From the NCBI RefSeq assembly GCF_012641365.1, contig NZ_JABAIM010000005.1:141287-205286 (forward strand): DNA of 64,000 nucleotides, written 5' to 3'. The translations under genes were made by a program, and so were the position numbers. Shown here one piece after another: positions 9,519-19,536 of the stretch. Positions within the stretch are counted from its first letter, which is position 1. Every line of letters begins with the position of its first letter. The notes under the pieces are model-generated. The model ran no database searches. It saw only the letters and a program-made list of their open reading frames with translations, and was not told the origin of the DNA. This DNA comes from Leeia aquatica. GTDB taxonomy: Bacteria > Pseudomonadota > Gammaproteobacteria > Burkholderiales > Leeiaceae.

Positions 9519-9530
9519 TTGTCTATACAG
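9519..9530 (-). promoter_or_regulatory. HutC operator site 2
   Basis: TTGTCTATACAG is the inverted copy of site 1, matching it at 11 of 12 positions when read on the minus strand. Its centre is 37 bp (about 3.5 helical turns) from the centre of site 1, so dimers on the two sites would flank the -10 element. It overlaps the hutH Shine-Dalgarno region, so bound repressor would block initiation or early elongation. Confidence 0.7.
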
Positions 9531-9539
9531 GATGCCATC

Positions 9540-11069
9540 ATGACCGAACTGACCCTCCACCCCGGCCACCTGACCCTGGCGCAACTGCGACAGGTCGCCC
9601 GCAGCCGGACGACCCTCAAGCTGGCGGCGGACGCTGTTCCGGTCATTGAAGCCGGTGCGCAGGCGGTAGCCGCCATTGTCGCCAAAGGCGAGCCCGCTTA
9701 CGGCATCAACACTGGTTTTGGTCGCCTGGCCAGTACCCATATTCCGAACGACCAGCTGGAACTGCTGCAGAAGAATCTGGTGCTGTCGCACGCCGTCGGC
9801 GTGGGTGAGCCGATGTCGGCCCCGGTGGTGCGCCTGCTGATGGTGATGAAACTGTCGTCGATGGCGCGCGGCCACTCCGGTGTGCGCCTGTGTGTGATTG
9901 ATACCCTGATCCGCCTGTACAACGCCGACGTGCTGCCGCTGATCCCGGTCAAAGGCTCGGTGGGTGCGTCCGGCGACCTCGCCCCGCTGGCGCATATGGC
10001 TGCGGTCTTGCTGGGGGTGGGTGAGGTGTTTATTGAAGGCCGCCGCTGCAGCGCGGTGGAAGGCCTGCGTCACATCGGTTGTGAACCGATGACCCTGGCC
10101 GCCAAGGAAGGGCTGGCCCTGCTCAACGGTACCCAGGCTTCCACCGCGCTGGCCGTCAAACATCTGTTCGACATTGAAGACCTGTACCAGACCGCGCTGG
10201 TATCTGGCGCGCTGTCGGTAGACGCGGCGGCCGGTTCGGTCAAGCCGTTTGATCATCGTATCCACTCCCTGCGCGGCCACCAGGGGCAGATCGACGCTGC
10301 GGCAGCCTACCGCACGCTGCTGGATGGCTCCGACATCAACCTGTCGCACCGTGAATGCAGCAAGGTGCAAGACCCCTACTCCCTGCGCTGCCAGCCACAA
10401 GTGATGGGCGCCTGCCTGGACCAGATTCGCCACGCCGCCAGCATCCTGCTGACCGAAGCCAATGCGGTGTCCGACAACCCGCTGGTGTTCCCGGATACGC
10501 TGGAAGTGCTGTCTGGTGGCAATTTCCACGCCGAGCCGGTGGCGTTTGCGGCAGATAATCTGGCGCTGGCCGTGGCCGAAATTGGCGCGCTGTCCGAGCG
10601 CCGGATTGCGCTGTTGATCGACGCCACCCTGTCCGGCCTGCCGCCCTTCCTGGTCAAGGATGGCGGCGTGAACTCCGGCTTCATGATTGCACACGTCACC
10701 GCAGCGGCACTGGCCTCGGAAAACAAGACACTGGCCCACCCGGCTTCTGTCGACTCGCTGCCGACTTCCGCCAACCAGGAAGACCATGTGTCGATGGCGA
10801 CTTTTGCCGCCCGCAAGCTGGGGGACATGGCTGAGAACACGGCCAACATCCTGGCCATTGAACTGCTGGCGGCGGCACAAGGAGTGGACATGCACGCACC
10901 GCACGTCACCAGCCCGCGTCTGCAAGTCGTGATGCAACAGGTACGCAGCCAGGTACCGCATTACGATATCGACCGCTACTTTGCGCCGGACATAGCGGTC
11001 ACCCAGCAACAGGTCAGCGCGGCCGTATTTGCCGCGTACAGCCCGTTCCGCTTTGCTTCGCAGGGCTGA
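9540..11069 (+). CDS. hutH: histidine ammonia-lyase HutH
   Basis: HutH deaminates L-histidine to urocanate, the first step of histidine degradation. The 509-residue product contains [14 protein letters not shown] near residues 140-153, whose Ala-Ser-Gly triad cyclises to the MIO electrophile; YGINTGFG and the C-terminal [11 protein letters not shown] are further family hallmarks. ATG 9540 (MTELTLHPG) is preceded by AGGA. The open frame runs 249 codons further upstream, but that part is antisense to mutY. It is the first gene of the hutHCUDIG operon. Confidence 0.97.
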   Translation: MTELTLHPGHLTLAQLRQVARSRTTLKLAADAVPVIEAGAQAVAAIVAKGEPAYGINTGFGRLASTHIPNDQLELLQKNLVLSHAVGVGEPMSAPVVRLLMVMKLSSMARGHSGVRLCVIDTLIRLYNADVLPLIPVKGSVGASGDLAPLAHMAAVLLGVGEVFIEGRRCSAVEGLRHIGCEPMTLAAKEGLALLNGTQASTALAVKHLFDIEDLYQTALVSGALSVDAAAGSVKPFDHRIHSLRGHQGQIDAAAAYRTLLDGSDINLSHRECSKVQDPYSLRCQPQVMGACLDQIRHAASILLTEANAVSDNPLVFPDTLEVLSGGNFHAEPVAFAADNLALAVAEIGALSERRIALLIDATLSGLPPFLVKDGGVNSGFMIAHVTAAALASENKTLAHPASVDSLPTSANQEDHVSMATFAARKLGDMAENTANILAIELLAAAQGVDMHAPHVTSPRLQVVMQQVRSQVPHYDIDRYFAPDIAVTQQQVSAAVFAAYSPFRFASQG

Positions 11070-11071
11070 CC

Positions 11072-11767
11072 ATGAGCGTCCCGGCTTACCAGCAGATCAA
11101 GCAGTTCATCCTCGACCGCATCCATAGCGGCGCGTGGAAGGAAGGCGATCTGGTGCCCTCCGAGAACGAGCTGGCCCGCCAGTTCGCGGTGGCCCGCATG
11201 ACGGTGAACCGGGCGCTGCGCGAATTGACCGCCGAGCAGGTGCTCACCCGCCTGCAAGGCGCAGGCACCTTCGTGGCGCAACCCAAGTACCAGTCCACGC
11301 TGGTGGAAATCCGCAGCATCGCGGAAGAAATCACCGCACGCGGTCACCGGCATGAAAGCGTGGTACTGCAGCTGGACGCGATGGTGGCAGACGATGCACT
11401 GGCGCTGGAGCTGCAAGTCAAGCCACGCTCACCGCTGTTTCACTCGCGCCTGCTGCATCTGGAGAATGGGCTGCCGATCCAGCTGGAAGAACGCTGGGTC
11501 AACCCGGCACTGGCACCGGAATACGCGGCCCAGGATTTCAGCCTCATCACCCCCAATGAGTATCTGGTGCGGGTGGCCCCGCTGCAGAAAGTAGAGTACC
11601 GCATTGAAGCCCGCAGTGCCGACGCGGCTTGCCGCAGCGCACTGAAGATGGACGCCCATGAACCTTGCCTGCTGCTGCACCGCCGCACCTTTTCACAAGG
11701 CCAGGTGGCCTCACTGGCCGACCTGTGGCACCCCGGCAGCCGTTATCAGTTTACCGGACACTTCTGA
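11072..11767 (+). CDS. hutC: histidine utilisation repressor HutC (GntR family)
   Basis: HutC is a GntR/HutC-subfamily repressor that is released by urocanate. The 231-residue protein has an N-terminal winged helix ([12 protein letters not shown], then [20 protein letters not shown], residues about 5-70) and a C-terminal UTRA ligand domain (about 90-230). Its ATG is two bases after the hutH stop, so it is the second gene of the operon it is expected to repress, giving autoregulation through the two operators before hutH. Confidence 0.95.
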   Translation: MSVPAYQQIKQFILDRIHSGAWKEGDLVPSENELARQFAVARMTVNRALRELTAEQVLTRLQGAGTFVAQPKYQSTLVEIRSIAEEITARGHRHESVVLQLDAMVADDALALELQVKPRSPLFHSRLLHLENGLPIQLEERWVNPALAPEYAAQDFSLITPNEYLVRVAPLQKVEYRIEARSADAACRSALKMDAHEPCLLLHRRTFSQGQVASLADLWHPGSRYQFTGHF

Positions 11768-11790
11768 GCCGAACCCGAAAGGACCCTGAC

Positions 11791-13470
11791 ATGACCGACC
11801 CACGCCATGATCCCAGCCGCATCATCCAGGCCCCACGCGGCAACACCCTGCATTGCAAGAGCTGGCTGACCGAAGCCGCTTACCGCATGCTGCAGAATAA
11901 TCTGGACCCGGAAGTGGCCGAGCATCCGCAATCGCTGGTGGTGTACGGTGGCATTGGTCGTGCCGCCCGCAACTGGGCCTGCTTTGACCAGATTCTGGCC
12001 TCGCTGCGTACGCTGGAAGACAATGAAACCCTGCTGATCCAGAGCGGCAAACCGGTCGGCGTGTTCCGCACCCATGCCGACGCACCGCGCGTGCTGCTGG
12101 CCAACTCCAATCTGGTACCGCACTGGGCCAACTGGGACCACTTCCACGAGCTGGACCGCAAGGGCCTGATGATGTACGGCCAGATGACGGCCGGCAGCTG
12201 GATCTACATCGGCAGCCAGGGCATCGTGCAAGGCACCTATGAAACCTTTTACTCGGTCGCCAACCAGCACTTTGACGGCAACCCGCGCGGACGCTGGATT
12301 CTGACCGGCGGCCTGGGCGGCATGGGCGGCGCACAGCCGCTGGCCGCCACCATGGCCGGTTTCTCCATGCTGGCAGTGGAATGCGACGAATCACGTATCG
12401 ACTTCCGCCTTAAGACCCGCTATCTGGACCGCAAGGCCACCACGCTGGACGAAGCGCTCGCCATTATCGACGAAGCCCGCCGCAACGGTCAGGCGCTGTC
12501 AGTTGGCCTGCTGGGCAACGCCGCCGACGTGTTCACCGAGCTGGTGGCGCGCGGCATTACCCCGGACTGCGTCACCGACCAGACCTCAGCGCATGACCCG
12601 ATCAATGGCTACCTGCCGCAGGGCTGGACCATGGCGCAGTGGAAAGCCGCCCGCAACGATAATCCGCAAAGCATCGTGCAACCGGCCAAGCAGTCGATGG
12701 CGGTGCAGGTCCGCGCCATGCTCACCTTGCAAGAACGCGGCGCGGCCACCCTCGACTATGGCAACAACATCCGCCAGATGGCGCTGGAAATGGGCGTGGA
12801 CAACGCCTTCGACTTCCCTGGCTTTGTACCCGCCTATATCCGCCCACTGTTCTGCGAGGGCAAGGGCCCGTTCCGCTGGGTGGCGCTGTCCGGTGATCCG
12901 GAAGACATCTACAAGACCGATGCCAAGGTCAAGGAACTGATCCCGGATGACCCGCACCTGCACAACTGGCTGGACATGGCCCGTGAACGCATTGCCTTCC
13001 AGGGGCTCCCTGCACGTATCTGCTGGGTCGGCGTCAAGGATCGTTACCGCCTCGGGCAAGCCTTCAACCAGATGGTCAAGAGCGGTGAGCTGAAAGCACC
13101 GATCGTGATCGGGCGCGACCACCTCGACACCGGCTCGGTGGCCAGCCCCAACCGGGAAACCGAGGCCATGATGGATGGCTCGGATGCGGTGTCTGACTGG
13201 CCGCTGCTGAACGCCCTGCTGAATACGGCAGGTGGCGCCACCTGGGTGTCGCTGCACCACGGCGGCGGTGTCGGCATGGGCTTCTCGCAGCACTCCGGCG
13301 TGGTGATCGTCTGCGATGGCAGCGATGCCGCGCACGAGCGGCTGGGTCGGGTGCTGTTCAATGATCCGGCCACTGGCGTGATGCGACATGCCGATGCCGG
13401 TTACCCGCTGGCACAACAAACCGCACGCGAAGCGGGCTTGAAGCTGCCGATGCTGGGCAACGCGGGCTGA
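11791..13470 (+). CDS. hutU: urocanate hydratase HutU
   Basis: HutU uses tightly bound NAD+ to convert urocanate to imidazolonepropionate. The 559-residue length is standard. The urocanase signature [10 protein letters not shown] places the conserved active-site cysteine at about residue 411. [17 protein letters not shown] and the NAD-binding glycine-rich [11 protein letters not shown] are also present. The start at 11791 has the Shine-Dalgarno AAAGGA eight bases upstream; the open frame before it overlaps hutC and is not used. Confidence 0.97.
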   Translation: MTDPRHDPSRIIQAPRGNTLHCKSWLTEAAYRMLQNNLDPEVAEHPQSLVVYGGIGRAARNWACFDQILASLRTLEDNETLLIQSGKPVGVFRTHADAPRVLLANSNLVPHWANWDHFHELDRKGLMMYGQMTAGSWIYIGSQGIVQGTYETFYSVANQHFDGNPRGRWILTGGLGGMGGAQPLAATMAGFSMLAVECDESRIDFRLKTRYLDRKATTLDEALAIIDEARRNGQALSVGLLGNAADVFTELVARGITPDCVTDQTSAHDPINGYLPQGWTMAQWKAARNDNPQSIVQPAKQSMAVQVRAMLTLQERGAATLDYGNNIRQMALEMGVDNAFDFPGFVPAYIRPLFCEGKGPFRWVALSGDPEDIYKTDAKVKELIPDDPHLHNWLDMARERIAFQGLPARICWVGVKDRYRLGQAFNQMVKSGELKAPIVIGRDHLDTGSVASPNRETEAMMDGSDAVSDWPLLNALLNTAGGATWVSLHHGGGVGMGFSQHSGVVIVCDGSDAAHERLGRVLFNDPATGVMRHADAGYPLAQQTAREAGLKLPMLGNAG

Positions 13471-13471
13471 C

Positions 13472-14107
13472 GTGCTGTACTGGCAAACCATTCCATACCA
13501 CCGCCTCACGCCCACCCCGTGGAAGAACGGGGGCGGGCTGACGCGGGAAATCGCCCGCTTTCCGGCCAACAGCAGTCTGGACGACTTCGAGTGGCGCATC
13601 AGCAGCGCCGAAGTTGCGGCCAGCGGGCCGTTCTCCCGCTTTCCTGGGGTGGACCGCCACTTGCTGTTGCTGGATGGGCAACTCCAGCTGCAGGAGGAAG
13701 CGGGAACGGTGCTGATGCTGTCGCCGGATCATCCTGCCCATGCTTTTGCCGGGGAGGCCAGCATCACCGCCACCTTGCCCGGCGGCCCGGTGCGCGATTT
13801 CAACCTGATGCTGCGGCGTGGACGCTGGCACGGCACCCTCACCAGTGAGCAGCAAACCGGCGCGCTGGTGGTCACGGGTACGGTACTGCTGCACGCCACC
13901 GAAGCACCTTGCATTGTGACCCTGCCGCGCACCCATCAACCCATGCCGGGAACCGAGCCACCCAGTCAGACCCAGACCGTGCTGCTGCACCCAGGGGACA
14001 GCTTGCTGTGCTGGAGCCGCAATGACACGCCAACCCTGCAGCTGCACCCGGCTGGGCGATTGATCATCGCCCAGCTTCATCGATGTGGAGATCACGATGT
14101 CGAATGA
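13472..14107 (+). CDS. hutD: HutD family protein (GTG start)
   Basis: HutD is a cupin-fold protein that accompanies hut operons; in Pseudomonas it is thought to limit hut expression, possibly by binding the intermediate formylaminoglutamate or urocanate. The 211-residue product shows the family's N-terminal [15 protein letters not shown] and [12 protein letters not shown]. The GTG at 13472 lies one base after the hutU stop, so translation is probably coupled. The 3' end overlaps hutI by 11 bases. Confidence 0.93.
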   Translation: MLYWQTIPYHRLTPTPWKNGGGLTREIARFPANSSLDDFEWRISSAEVAASGPFSRFPGVDRHLLLLDGQLQLQEEAGTVLMLSPDHPAHAFAGEASITATLPGGPVRDFNLMLRRGRWHGTLTSEQQTGALVVTGTVLLHATEAPCIVTLPRTHQPMPGTEPPSQTQTVLLHPGDSLLCWSRNDTPTLQLHPAGRLIIAQLHRCGDHDVE

Positions 14108-15311
14108 CAGCTTCCTGCTGCGCCATGTCCATCTGGCCACCTTTGTACCGGAGCTAGCCGACTACGGCCTGCTGCCAGATGCCGCCCTGTGGGTGCAGGA
14201 TGGCCACATCGCCTGGCTGGGCGCCGAGCAGGACCTGCCCGCTGGATTGCCCGATTGCCCGGAACAGGATGGTCAGGGTGCCTGGCTGACGCCGGGCCTG
14301 ATCGACTGCCATACCCACCTGGTGTATGGCGGCAATCGTGCTCACGAGTTCGAGCTGCGCCTGCAGGGGGCCCGCTACGAAGAGATTGCACGCGCCGGTG
14401 GCGGCATCCGCTCTACCGTGCAGCACACCCGTGCAGCCGATGAGGCCACGCTGCTGCAATCCGCATTGCGGCGGTTGGATGATCTGCTGGCGGAAGGTGT
14501 CACCACCGTCGAGATCAAGTCGGGCTACGGATTATCACGCGATGACGAGGCGCGCATGCTGCGAGTCGCCGGACAACTGGCGCAGGCTCGGGCAGTATCG
14601 GTTCAGCGCACCTGCCTGGCGGCCCACGCGCTGCCCCCCGAGTTTGCGGGGGATGCCGACGGCTATATCGACGCCATCTGTCAGTGGCTTCCGCAGTGGC
14701 ACGCCGAAGGACTGGTAGACGCTGTGGACGCCTTTTGTGAAAACATTGGCTTCAGTCCGGCACAGACCGAGCGCCTGTTTCAATGCGCTCAGCAACTGGG
14801 TTTGCCGGTCAAACTGCATGCCGAGCAGTTGTCAAATCAGGGTGGCGCGGCGCTGGTCGCCCGCTATCACGGCCTCTCGGCGGATCATCTGGAGTGGCTG
14901 AGTGCCAGCGGCATTGAGGCCATGGCGCAGCAGGGCACGGTCGCCGTACTGTTGCCGGGCGCTTTCTATTACCTGCGCGAGACGCGGCTGCCCCCGATTG
15001 ACGCGCTACGTGCCGCCGGGGTGCCGATGGCCGTTGCCACCGATTGCAATCCGGGCACCTCACCGATGACCTCGCTGCTACTGGCTTTGAACATGGCCTG
15101 CACCCTGTTCCGCCTGACACCTGCTGAGGCACTGGCGGGCGCCACCCGTGAGGCCGCGCGTGCACTCGGTCTGCTGCACGATCGGGGCACGCTGGAGGTG
15201 GGCAAGCGGGCAGACCTGGCACTCTGGGCCATCCATCACCCGCGCGAACTGGTCTATACCTTGGGCGCCAGACCTCTGTTGCAACGCTGGGTGGCCGGAC
15301 AGGCCAGTTAA
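14097..15311 (+). CDS. hutI: imidazolonepropionase HutI
   Basis: HutI hydrolyses imidazolonepropionate to N-formimino-L-glutamate. It is an amidohydrolase of 404 residues with metal ligands in [12 protein letters not shown] (about residue 67), KLHAEQLS (about 240) and [10 protein letters not shown] (about 315). I prefer ATG 14097 because GGAG at 14087-14090 lies six bases before it; the in-frame GTG at 14085 has no ribosome-binding site. It overlaps the end of hutD by 11 bases. Confidence 0.96.
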   Translation: MSNDSFLLRHVHLATFVPELADYGLLPDAALWVQDGHIAWLGAEQDLPAGLPDCPEQDGQGAWLTPGLIDCHTHLVYGGNRAHEFELRLQGARYEEIARAGGGIRSTVQHTRAADEATLLQSALRRLDDLLAEGVTTVEIKSGYGLSRDDEARMLRVAGQLAQARAVSVQRTCLAAHALPPEFAGDADGYIDAICQWLPQWHAEGLVDAVDAFCENIGFSPAQTERLFQCAQQLGLPVKLHAEQLSNQGGAALVARYHGLSADHLEWLSASGIEAMAQQGTVAVLLPGAFYYLRETRLPPIDALRAAGVPMAVATDCNPGTSPMTSLLLALNMACTLFRLTPAEALAGATREAARALGLLHDRGTLEVGKRADLALWAIHHPRELVYTLGARPLLQRWVAGQAS

Positions 15312-15323
15312 AAAGGAATCTTC

Positions 15324-16268
15324 ATGTTTCAGCATACCGATTTCAAACTATGGCAAGGCCGGGTGGATGACGAAGAAGGGGAGCGCGCACTACGCTGGCA
15401 CCAGCAAGTGCAGGCACTGCAGGCCGGGGCTGCGCCCGGCTTCGCCCTGCTCGGCTTTGCCTGTGATGCCGGCGTCGCGCGCAACCAGGGCCGCACCGGC
15501 GCCAAAGCCGGGCCGGACCTGATCCGCAAGGCACTGGCCAATCTGGCCTGGCACCACCCGCAGCCGGTCTATGATGGCGGTAGCGTGGTATGTGAAGGCG
15601 ACGCGCTGGAAGCGTCGCAAGCACTGCTGGGCACGCATGTCGCCACGGCCATGGCGGCCCGGCACACCCCTATCGTGCTGGGCGGCGGCCATGAGATCGC
15701 CTGGGGCAGCTGGCAAGGGCTGGCGGCACATGCAGCAAGCCTGGCACAGCCTCCGCGCATTGGCATCCTCAACTTCGATGCCCATTTTGACTTGCGGCAA
15801 GCGGCGCGCGCCAGCTCCGGCACCCCGTTCCGCCAGATCGCGGAAGACTGCCAGGCACGCGGCTGGCCCTTCCATTACGCCTGCCTGGGGGTGGCCGAAA
15901 CCGCCAACACCCAGGCGCTGTTTGCCCGCGCTGAATCATTGGGTGTCTGGTGGCGGACCGACCAGCAGATGCTGGCCAGCCAGCTGCCCGCCATTCGTGC
16001 ACAGCTGGAAGCATTTCTGACCGAGGTCGACTGGTTATACCTGAGCATTGATCTGGACGTGCTGCCCGCAGCGGTGGCGCCCGGCGTTTCGGCACCCGCT
16101 GCGCACGGGGTGGAGCTACCGGTGATCGAGGCCCTGCTGGATGACATCCTGCGCAGCGGCAAGCTGAAGCTGGCCGATCTGGCCGAATTCAATCCGCAGC
16201 ATGATCAGGATCACCGCACCGCCAAAGTGGCAGCCCGTCTGGTCTGGCTGCTGGCACGCGGGGTTTGA
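15324..16268 (+). CDS. hutG: formimidoylglutamase HutG
   Basis: HutG splits N-formimino-L-glutamate into L-glutamate and formamide. It belongs to the arginase/ureohydrolase family; the Mn-binding motifs GGGHE (about residue 116), NFDAHFD (about 150) and SIDLDVLPA (about 238) are intact in the 314-residue product. Start ATG 15324 follows AAGGAATC. Because a ureohydrolase-type HutG closes the operon and no hutF is seen, the pathway here is the direct route and not the HutF/formylglutamate route. Confidence 0.96.
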   Translation: MFQHTDFKLWQGRVDDEEGERALRWHQQVQALQAGAAPGFALLGFACDAGVARNQGRTGAKAGPDLIRKALANLAWHHPQPVYDGGSVVCEGDALEASQALLGTHVATAMAARHTPIVLGGGHEIAWGSWQGLAAHAASLAQPPRIGILNFDAHFDLRQAARASSGTPFRQIAEDCQARGWPFHYACLGVAETANTQALFARAESLGVWWRTDQQMLASQLPAIRAQLEAFLTEVDWLYLSIDLDVLPAAVAPGVSAPAAHGVELPVIEALLDDILRSGKLKLADLAEFNPQHDQDHRTAKVAARLVWLLARGV

Positions 16269-16362
16269 AGGTGATCTGCGGTCGGTACTCCGTAGCCAAA
16301 GGGAATTGACAGAATGCGGCGAACAAGCGACATTCCCCCCTTCCTTTCAGCGGTACGCAACC

Positions 16363-16863
16363 ATGTTTGACCTGCGAGAACTCCCCAGCCATGACACCAT
16401 GCTGCGCTTTGCCCGCAGCTATCCGGACCTGGACATCAGTGCGCTGGAAAGCTGGCTGACCTTGCTGCGTACCGCCAGCGATGAGGTCCACGCGTTTGAG
16501 ACCTTTCTGTCACAGTATGGTGTGTCGCCCACCAAGTTTTTCGTACTGCTGCTGCTCAAGCGGCACCCGGACGGGCTGACCCCCTCCCGCCTGGCGCAGG
16601 GGGTGGATGTGTCGCCGCCGACCATGACCGGTATCGTCGAACGCCTGGCCCGTGACGGGCTGGTGGCCCGGCTGGATACCCCGGTCGATCGTCGCAGCGC
16701 ACTGGTTTGCCTCACCCAGGCCGGCAGTGACCTGATGGACACCCTGCTGCCACCGCACTACGCGCGGATTGCCCGCCTGTTCACCCGTCTCAACGAGGAA
16801 GAGCGCATGCAGTTGCGCCAGCTGCTGGCCAAGCTGCGTCCACCCGTTTCAGACTCCGAGTAA
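16363..16863 (+). CDS. MarR family transcriptional regulator
   Basis: This 166-residue protein has a winged-helix core (FFVLLLLKRHPDGLTPSRLA, then VSPPTMTGIVERLARDGLV) and the wing motif DRRSALVCLTQAG, all typical of MarR. ATG 16363 (MFDLRELP) is preferred; the frame is open further upstream through the end of hutG but without family character. The ligand and targets are unknown. It lies 94 bases after hutG and about 210 bases before the binding-protein pair, either of which could be its target. Confidence 0.88.
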   Translation: MFDLRELPSHDTMLRFARSYPDLDISALESWLTLLRTASDEVHAFETFLSQYGVSPTKFFVLLLLKRHPDGLTPSRLAQGVDVSPPTMTGIVERLARDGLVARLDTPVDRRSALVCLTQAGSDLMDTLLPPHYARIARLFTRLNEEERMQLRQLLAKLRPPVSDSE

Positions 16864-17071
16864 GCCGGCAAGCGGCGCTACCCGATTGACATGTCGCACG
16901 CGTTTGATCAAGCGTGCGCTCAATGTGCCCGTTCCTATTCTCAAGCCTTTTTGATTGCATTAGACTTGCCCCGGAAAGCCAACATCGGGACCAACACCGG
17001 TGAAGCAACCGACTGATCACCCTTCGGGTGTGCGTCAGGCATAACAAAGACATAGAGTGAGGATACACACG

Positions 17072-18259
17072 ATGCGCTTGCGACATCTTGTCAGCTTGCT
17101 GGCTGCCTGCAGCCTGACTGCCACCGGCGTTTCAGCCGCCCCTGCCGCCGCCCCCGCTGGCAAACCCGACATCATTGTAGGTCAAGTCGTCGATCTGACC
17201 GGCTCGGACGGTCACAGTGGCAATGAGTATGTGATCGGTGCCAAAGCCTACTTCGATGAGGTCAACGCCAATGGCGGTGTGTTTGGTCGTCAGATCAAGC
17301 AAGTGGTGATCGACAGCAAAGGCAGCGCACCCAAGGCTTTCCAGGCTACCCAGCAACTGATCGACACCGACAAGGCCGATGTCCTGTTTGGTTATACCGG
17401 GACCGCTGCCGTGTCGCTGGTGGTGCGCAGCAAGCTGCTGCAGAAAAACAATATCGCCCTGGTTGCCCCGCTGACCGGTGCCGATGCACTGCGCGCCACA
17501 ACAAGCGATGTGGCCATGCCGGACTCGGAAGGCTTTGTGCCCCAGCTGTTTCACCTGCGTGCCAGTTACAGCCAGGAAGCCCGCAAACTGGTGAAGCAGG
17601 CCATCAACCTGGGTATGAAGAAAATCGCAGTATTCTATGCCGACGATGCCTTCGGTAAGGGCGGGCTGAAGGCGGTGGAGGCCGAACTGGCCAAGCGCAA
17701 CATGACACTGGTTGCCAAGAGTGCTTATGACCCGCGCAAGCTGGATGTCAGCGAGCCGGTGCTGATGCTCTCCCGGGCGCAGCCGCAGGCGGTGATCATG
17801 GTGTCGGAAACCCTGGCCACGGCAAACTTCGTCAAACAGTTCCGCGGCAAGATGACCGGTACCCAATTGATGGGCCTGTCGGTGGTGAACCCCAAGGTGC
17901 TGATCCGTGAGGCCGGCATCGAGAACGTACAAGGCATTGGTCTTACTGTGGTAGTACCCAATCCCTACAACCCGGTCACCATCATTGCGCGTGAGCACAA
18001 AGAGATGGTGACGCCGTATCAGAACCAGGCCGAACTCTCCTACAACACCATGGAAGGCTATCTGGCAGCCAAGCTGCTGGTGGAAGGCCTCAACCGGGCC
18101 GGGGCTCAAATGAACCGGGAGAAAATCCAGCGCGCACTGGAGTCCATGGGCAGCGTGAGCCTGGGGGGGTACGAGATCAACTACTCGCCCACCGACCACC
18201 GTGGTTCCAGCTATGTGGACATGGCAGTGGTCAACAAAGATGGCAAGCTACTGAACTGA
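17072..18259 (+). CDS. periplasmic ligand-binding protein, LivK-like (Peripla_BP_6)
   Basis: This 395-residue secreted protein resembles the binding component of branched-chain amino acid/amide ABC transporters. A signal peptide spans about residues 1-24 (ending GVSAAPA), followed by IIVGQVVDLTGSDG, ANGGVFGRQIK and the central ASYSQEARKLVKQAIN. GAGG at 17058-17061 fits ATG 17072 better than the in-frame GTG at 17057. A hairpin (17013-17038) lies in the leader. The next gene is a clear paralogue sharing an identical stretch, and no permease or ATPase genes are near, so it may feed a distant transporter or a sensor. Confidence 0.88.
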   Translation: MRLRHLVSLLAACSLTATGVSAAPAAAPAGKPDIIVGQVVDLTGSDGHSGNEYVIGAKAYFDEVNANGGVFGRQIKQVVIDSKGSAPKAFQATQQLIDTDKADVLFGYTGTAAVSLVVRSKLLQKNNIALVAPLTGADALRATTSDVAMPDSEGFVPQLFHLRASYSQEARKLVKQAINLGMKKIAVFYADDAFGKGGLKAVEAELAKRNMTLVAKSAYDPRKLDVSEPVLMLSRAQPQAVIMVSETLATANFVKQFRGKMTGTQLMGLSVVNPKVLIREAGIENVQGIGLTVVVPNPYNPVTIIAREHKEMVTPYQNQAELSYNTMEGYLAAKLLVEGLNRAGAQMNREKIQRALESMGSVSLGGYEINYSPTDHRGSSYVDMAVVNKDGKLLN

Positions 18260-18321
18260 TCACGCGGCCAGATTCCCCTCTCCTCCCTTAAGCCGCCCCA
18301 GCCGGGCGGCGGAGTACTCAT

Positions 18322-19470
18322 ATGCGTAAACTCATTACCCTGGCCATCCTGACCGGCAGCCTGTGCTCGCCGGTATGGGCGGACGACATCCTCATCGGCC
18401 AGGTGGCCGACATGACCGGCCCGGAAGGGGCCTGGAGTACCGACTTCACCAATGGCGCCAAAGCCGCCTTTGACCAGATCAACGCGCAAGGTGGCATCAA
18501 CGGCCGCAAGCTCCGCCTGGTCACGATCGACACCAAGGGTCAACCTGGCAAAGGCGTGACCGCCACCGAGCAACTGATCGAGAAAGACAAAGTGCAGGTC
18601 TTGTTCGGCTTTACCGGCTCTGCGCAGATTGAGCAGATCGCCCGACGCAAGGTCTTGCAGAAAAATGGCGTGTCCCTGTTTGCGCCCTTGTCGGGCTCGG
18701 ACATGATCCGTGGCATTGCCAATGGCAGCGGAGACAGCCGCGATGTCTATGTCCCGGAGATGTTTCACATTCGTGCCAGCTATAGCCAGGAAGCCCGCAA
18801 GCTGGTGAAACAGGCGATCAATCTGGGCATGACCCGGATTGCCGTGTTCTATGCCAACGACAGCTTTGGCACGCGAGGTCTGGAGGCGATTGAGGCCGAG
18901 GTGGGACGCAAGAAGCTCGCGCTGGCCGCCAAAGGTAATTATGACCCCAACAAGAATGAGGTCACCGAGGCCGTCAACCAGATCAGCCAGGCACAACCGC
19001 AAACCGTGATCATGGTGGCAGATGAAGCCAATACTGCGCGTTTTGTGAAGGCCATGCGTGCACGCATGCCCGGCTTGCAGCTGCTGGGGCTCTCCCTCAT
19101 CAGCCCGCAGCAGCTGATCCGTGATGCTGGCCTGGAAGCCGCGCAAGGCGTTGGGCTCTCGCAGGTGGTGCCCTCGCCCTTCAACAGCACCACACCGGTG
19201 GCCCGCGCTTATCGTGATGCCGTGGCCCGAAATGGCAGCAAGGAAATCACCTACGCCGGTCTGGAAGGGTATCTGGGCGCACGCAGCCTGATTGAAGTCC
19301 TGCAGAAAGCCGGTGCACAGTGGAGCCCCGACAAGCTGAGCAAGATTGCCGAGTCCATGGGTAGCATGGACCTGGGCGGCTACACCATTGAATACAGCAC
19401 GGGTGACCATCGCGGCTCCAGCGCCGTAGACATCGCTGTCATCAGCAAGGATGGCAGGGTATTGAATTAA
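18322..19470 (+). CDS. periplasmic ligand-binding protein, LivK-like (paralogue of upstream gene)
   Basis: This 382-residue paralogue of the preceding gene has a signal peptide ending SPVWADD. It shares the pattern ILIGQVADMTGPEG, NAQGGINGRKL, the near-identical ASYSQEARKLVKQAINLGM and the C-terminal GDHRGSSAVDIAV with its neighbour, so the pair arose by tandem duplication. The 62-base gap and a Shine-Dalgarno-like GGCGG...ACTCAT arrangement suggest one transcript. The gene ends at a strong bidirectional terminator. The ligand cannot be told from sequence. Confidence 0.88.
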   Translation: MRKLITLAILTGSLCSPVWADDILIGQVADMTGPEGAWSTDFTNGAKAAFDQINAQGGINGRKLRLVTIDTKGQPGKGVTATEQLIEKDKVQVLFGFTGSAQIEQIARRKVLQKNGVSLFAPLSGSDMIRGIANGSGDSRDVYVPEMFHIRASYSQEARKLVKQAINLGMTRIAVFYANDSFGTRGLEAIEAEVGRKKLALAAKGNYDPNKNEVTEAVNQISQAQPQTVIMVADEANTARFVKAMRARMPGLQLLGLSLISPQQLIRDAGLEAAQGVGLSQVVPSPFNSTTPVARAYRDAVARNGSKEITYAGLEGYLGARSLIEVLQKAGAQWSPDKLSKIAESMGSMDLGGYTIEYSTGDHRGSSAVDIAVISKDGRVLN

Positions 19471-19485
19471 ACGGTACAACGGCCA

Positions 19486-19525
19486 CCATGCAAAAGGCCC
19501 ACCATACGGTGGGCCTTTTGCATGG
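19486..19525. terminator. bidirectional rho-independent terminator
   Basis: A perfect 18-bp stem (19486-19503 paired with 19508-19525) closes on the 4-base loop ATAC. Inside the stem a run of four A on one arm and four T on the other supplies U-tracts in both directions. It sits between the convergent binding-protein gene (+) and asmA (-), and probably ends both transcripts. Confidence 0.85.
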
Positions 19526-19536
19526 CAGGGTGCCGC

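Noticed and set aside
9504..11009. 501-codon minus-strand frame antisense to hutH
   Set aside because: Shadow of a GC-rich gene; hutH is certain from its MIO motif and operon position.
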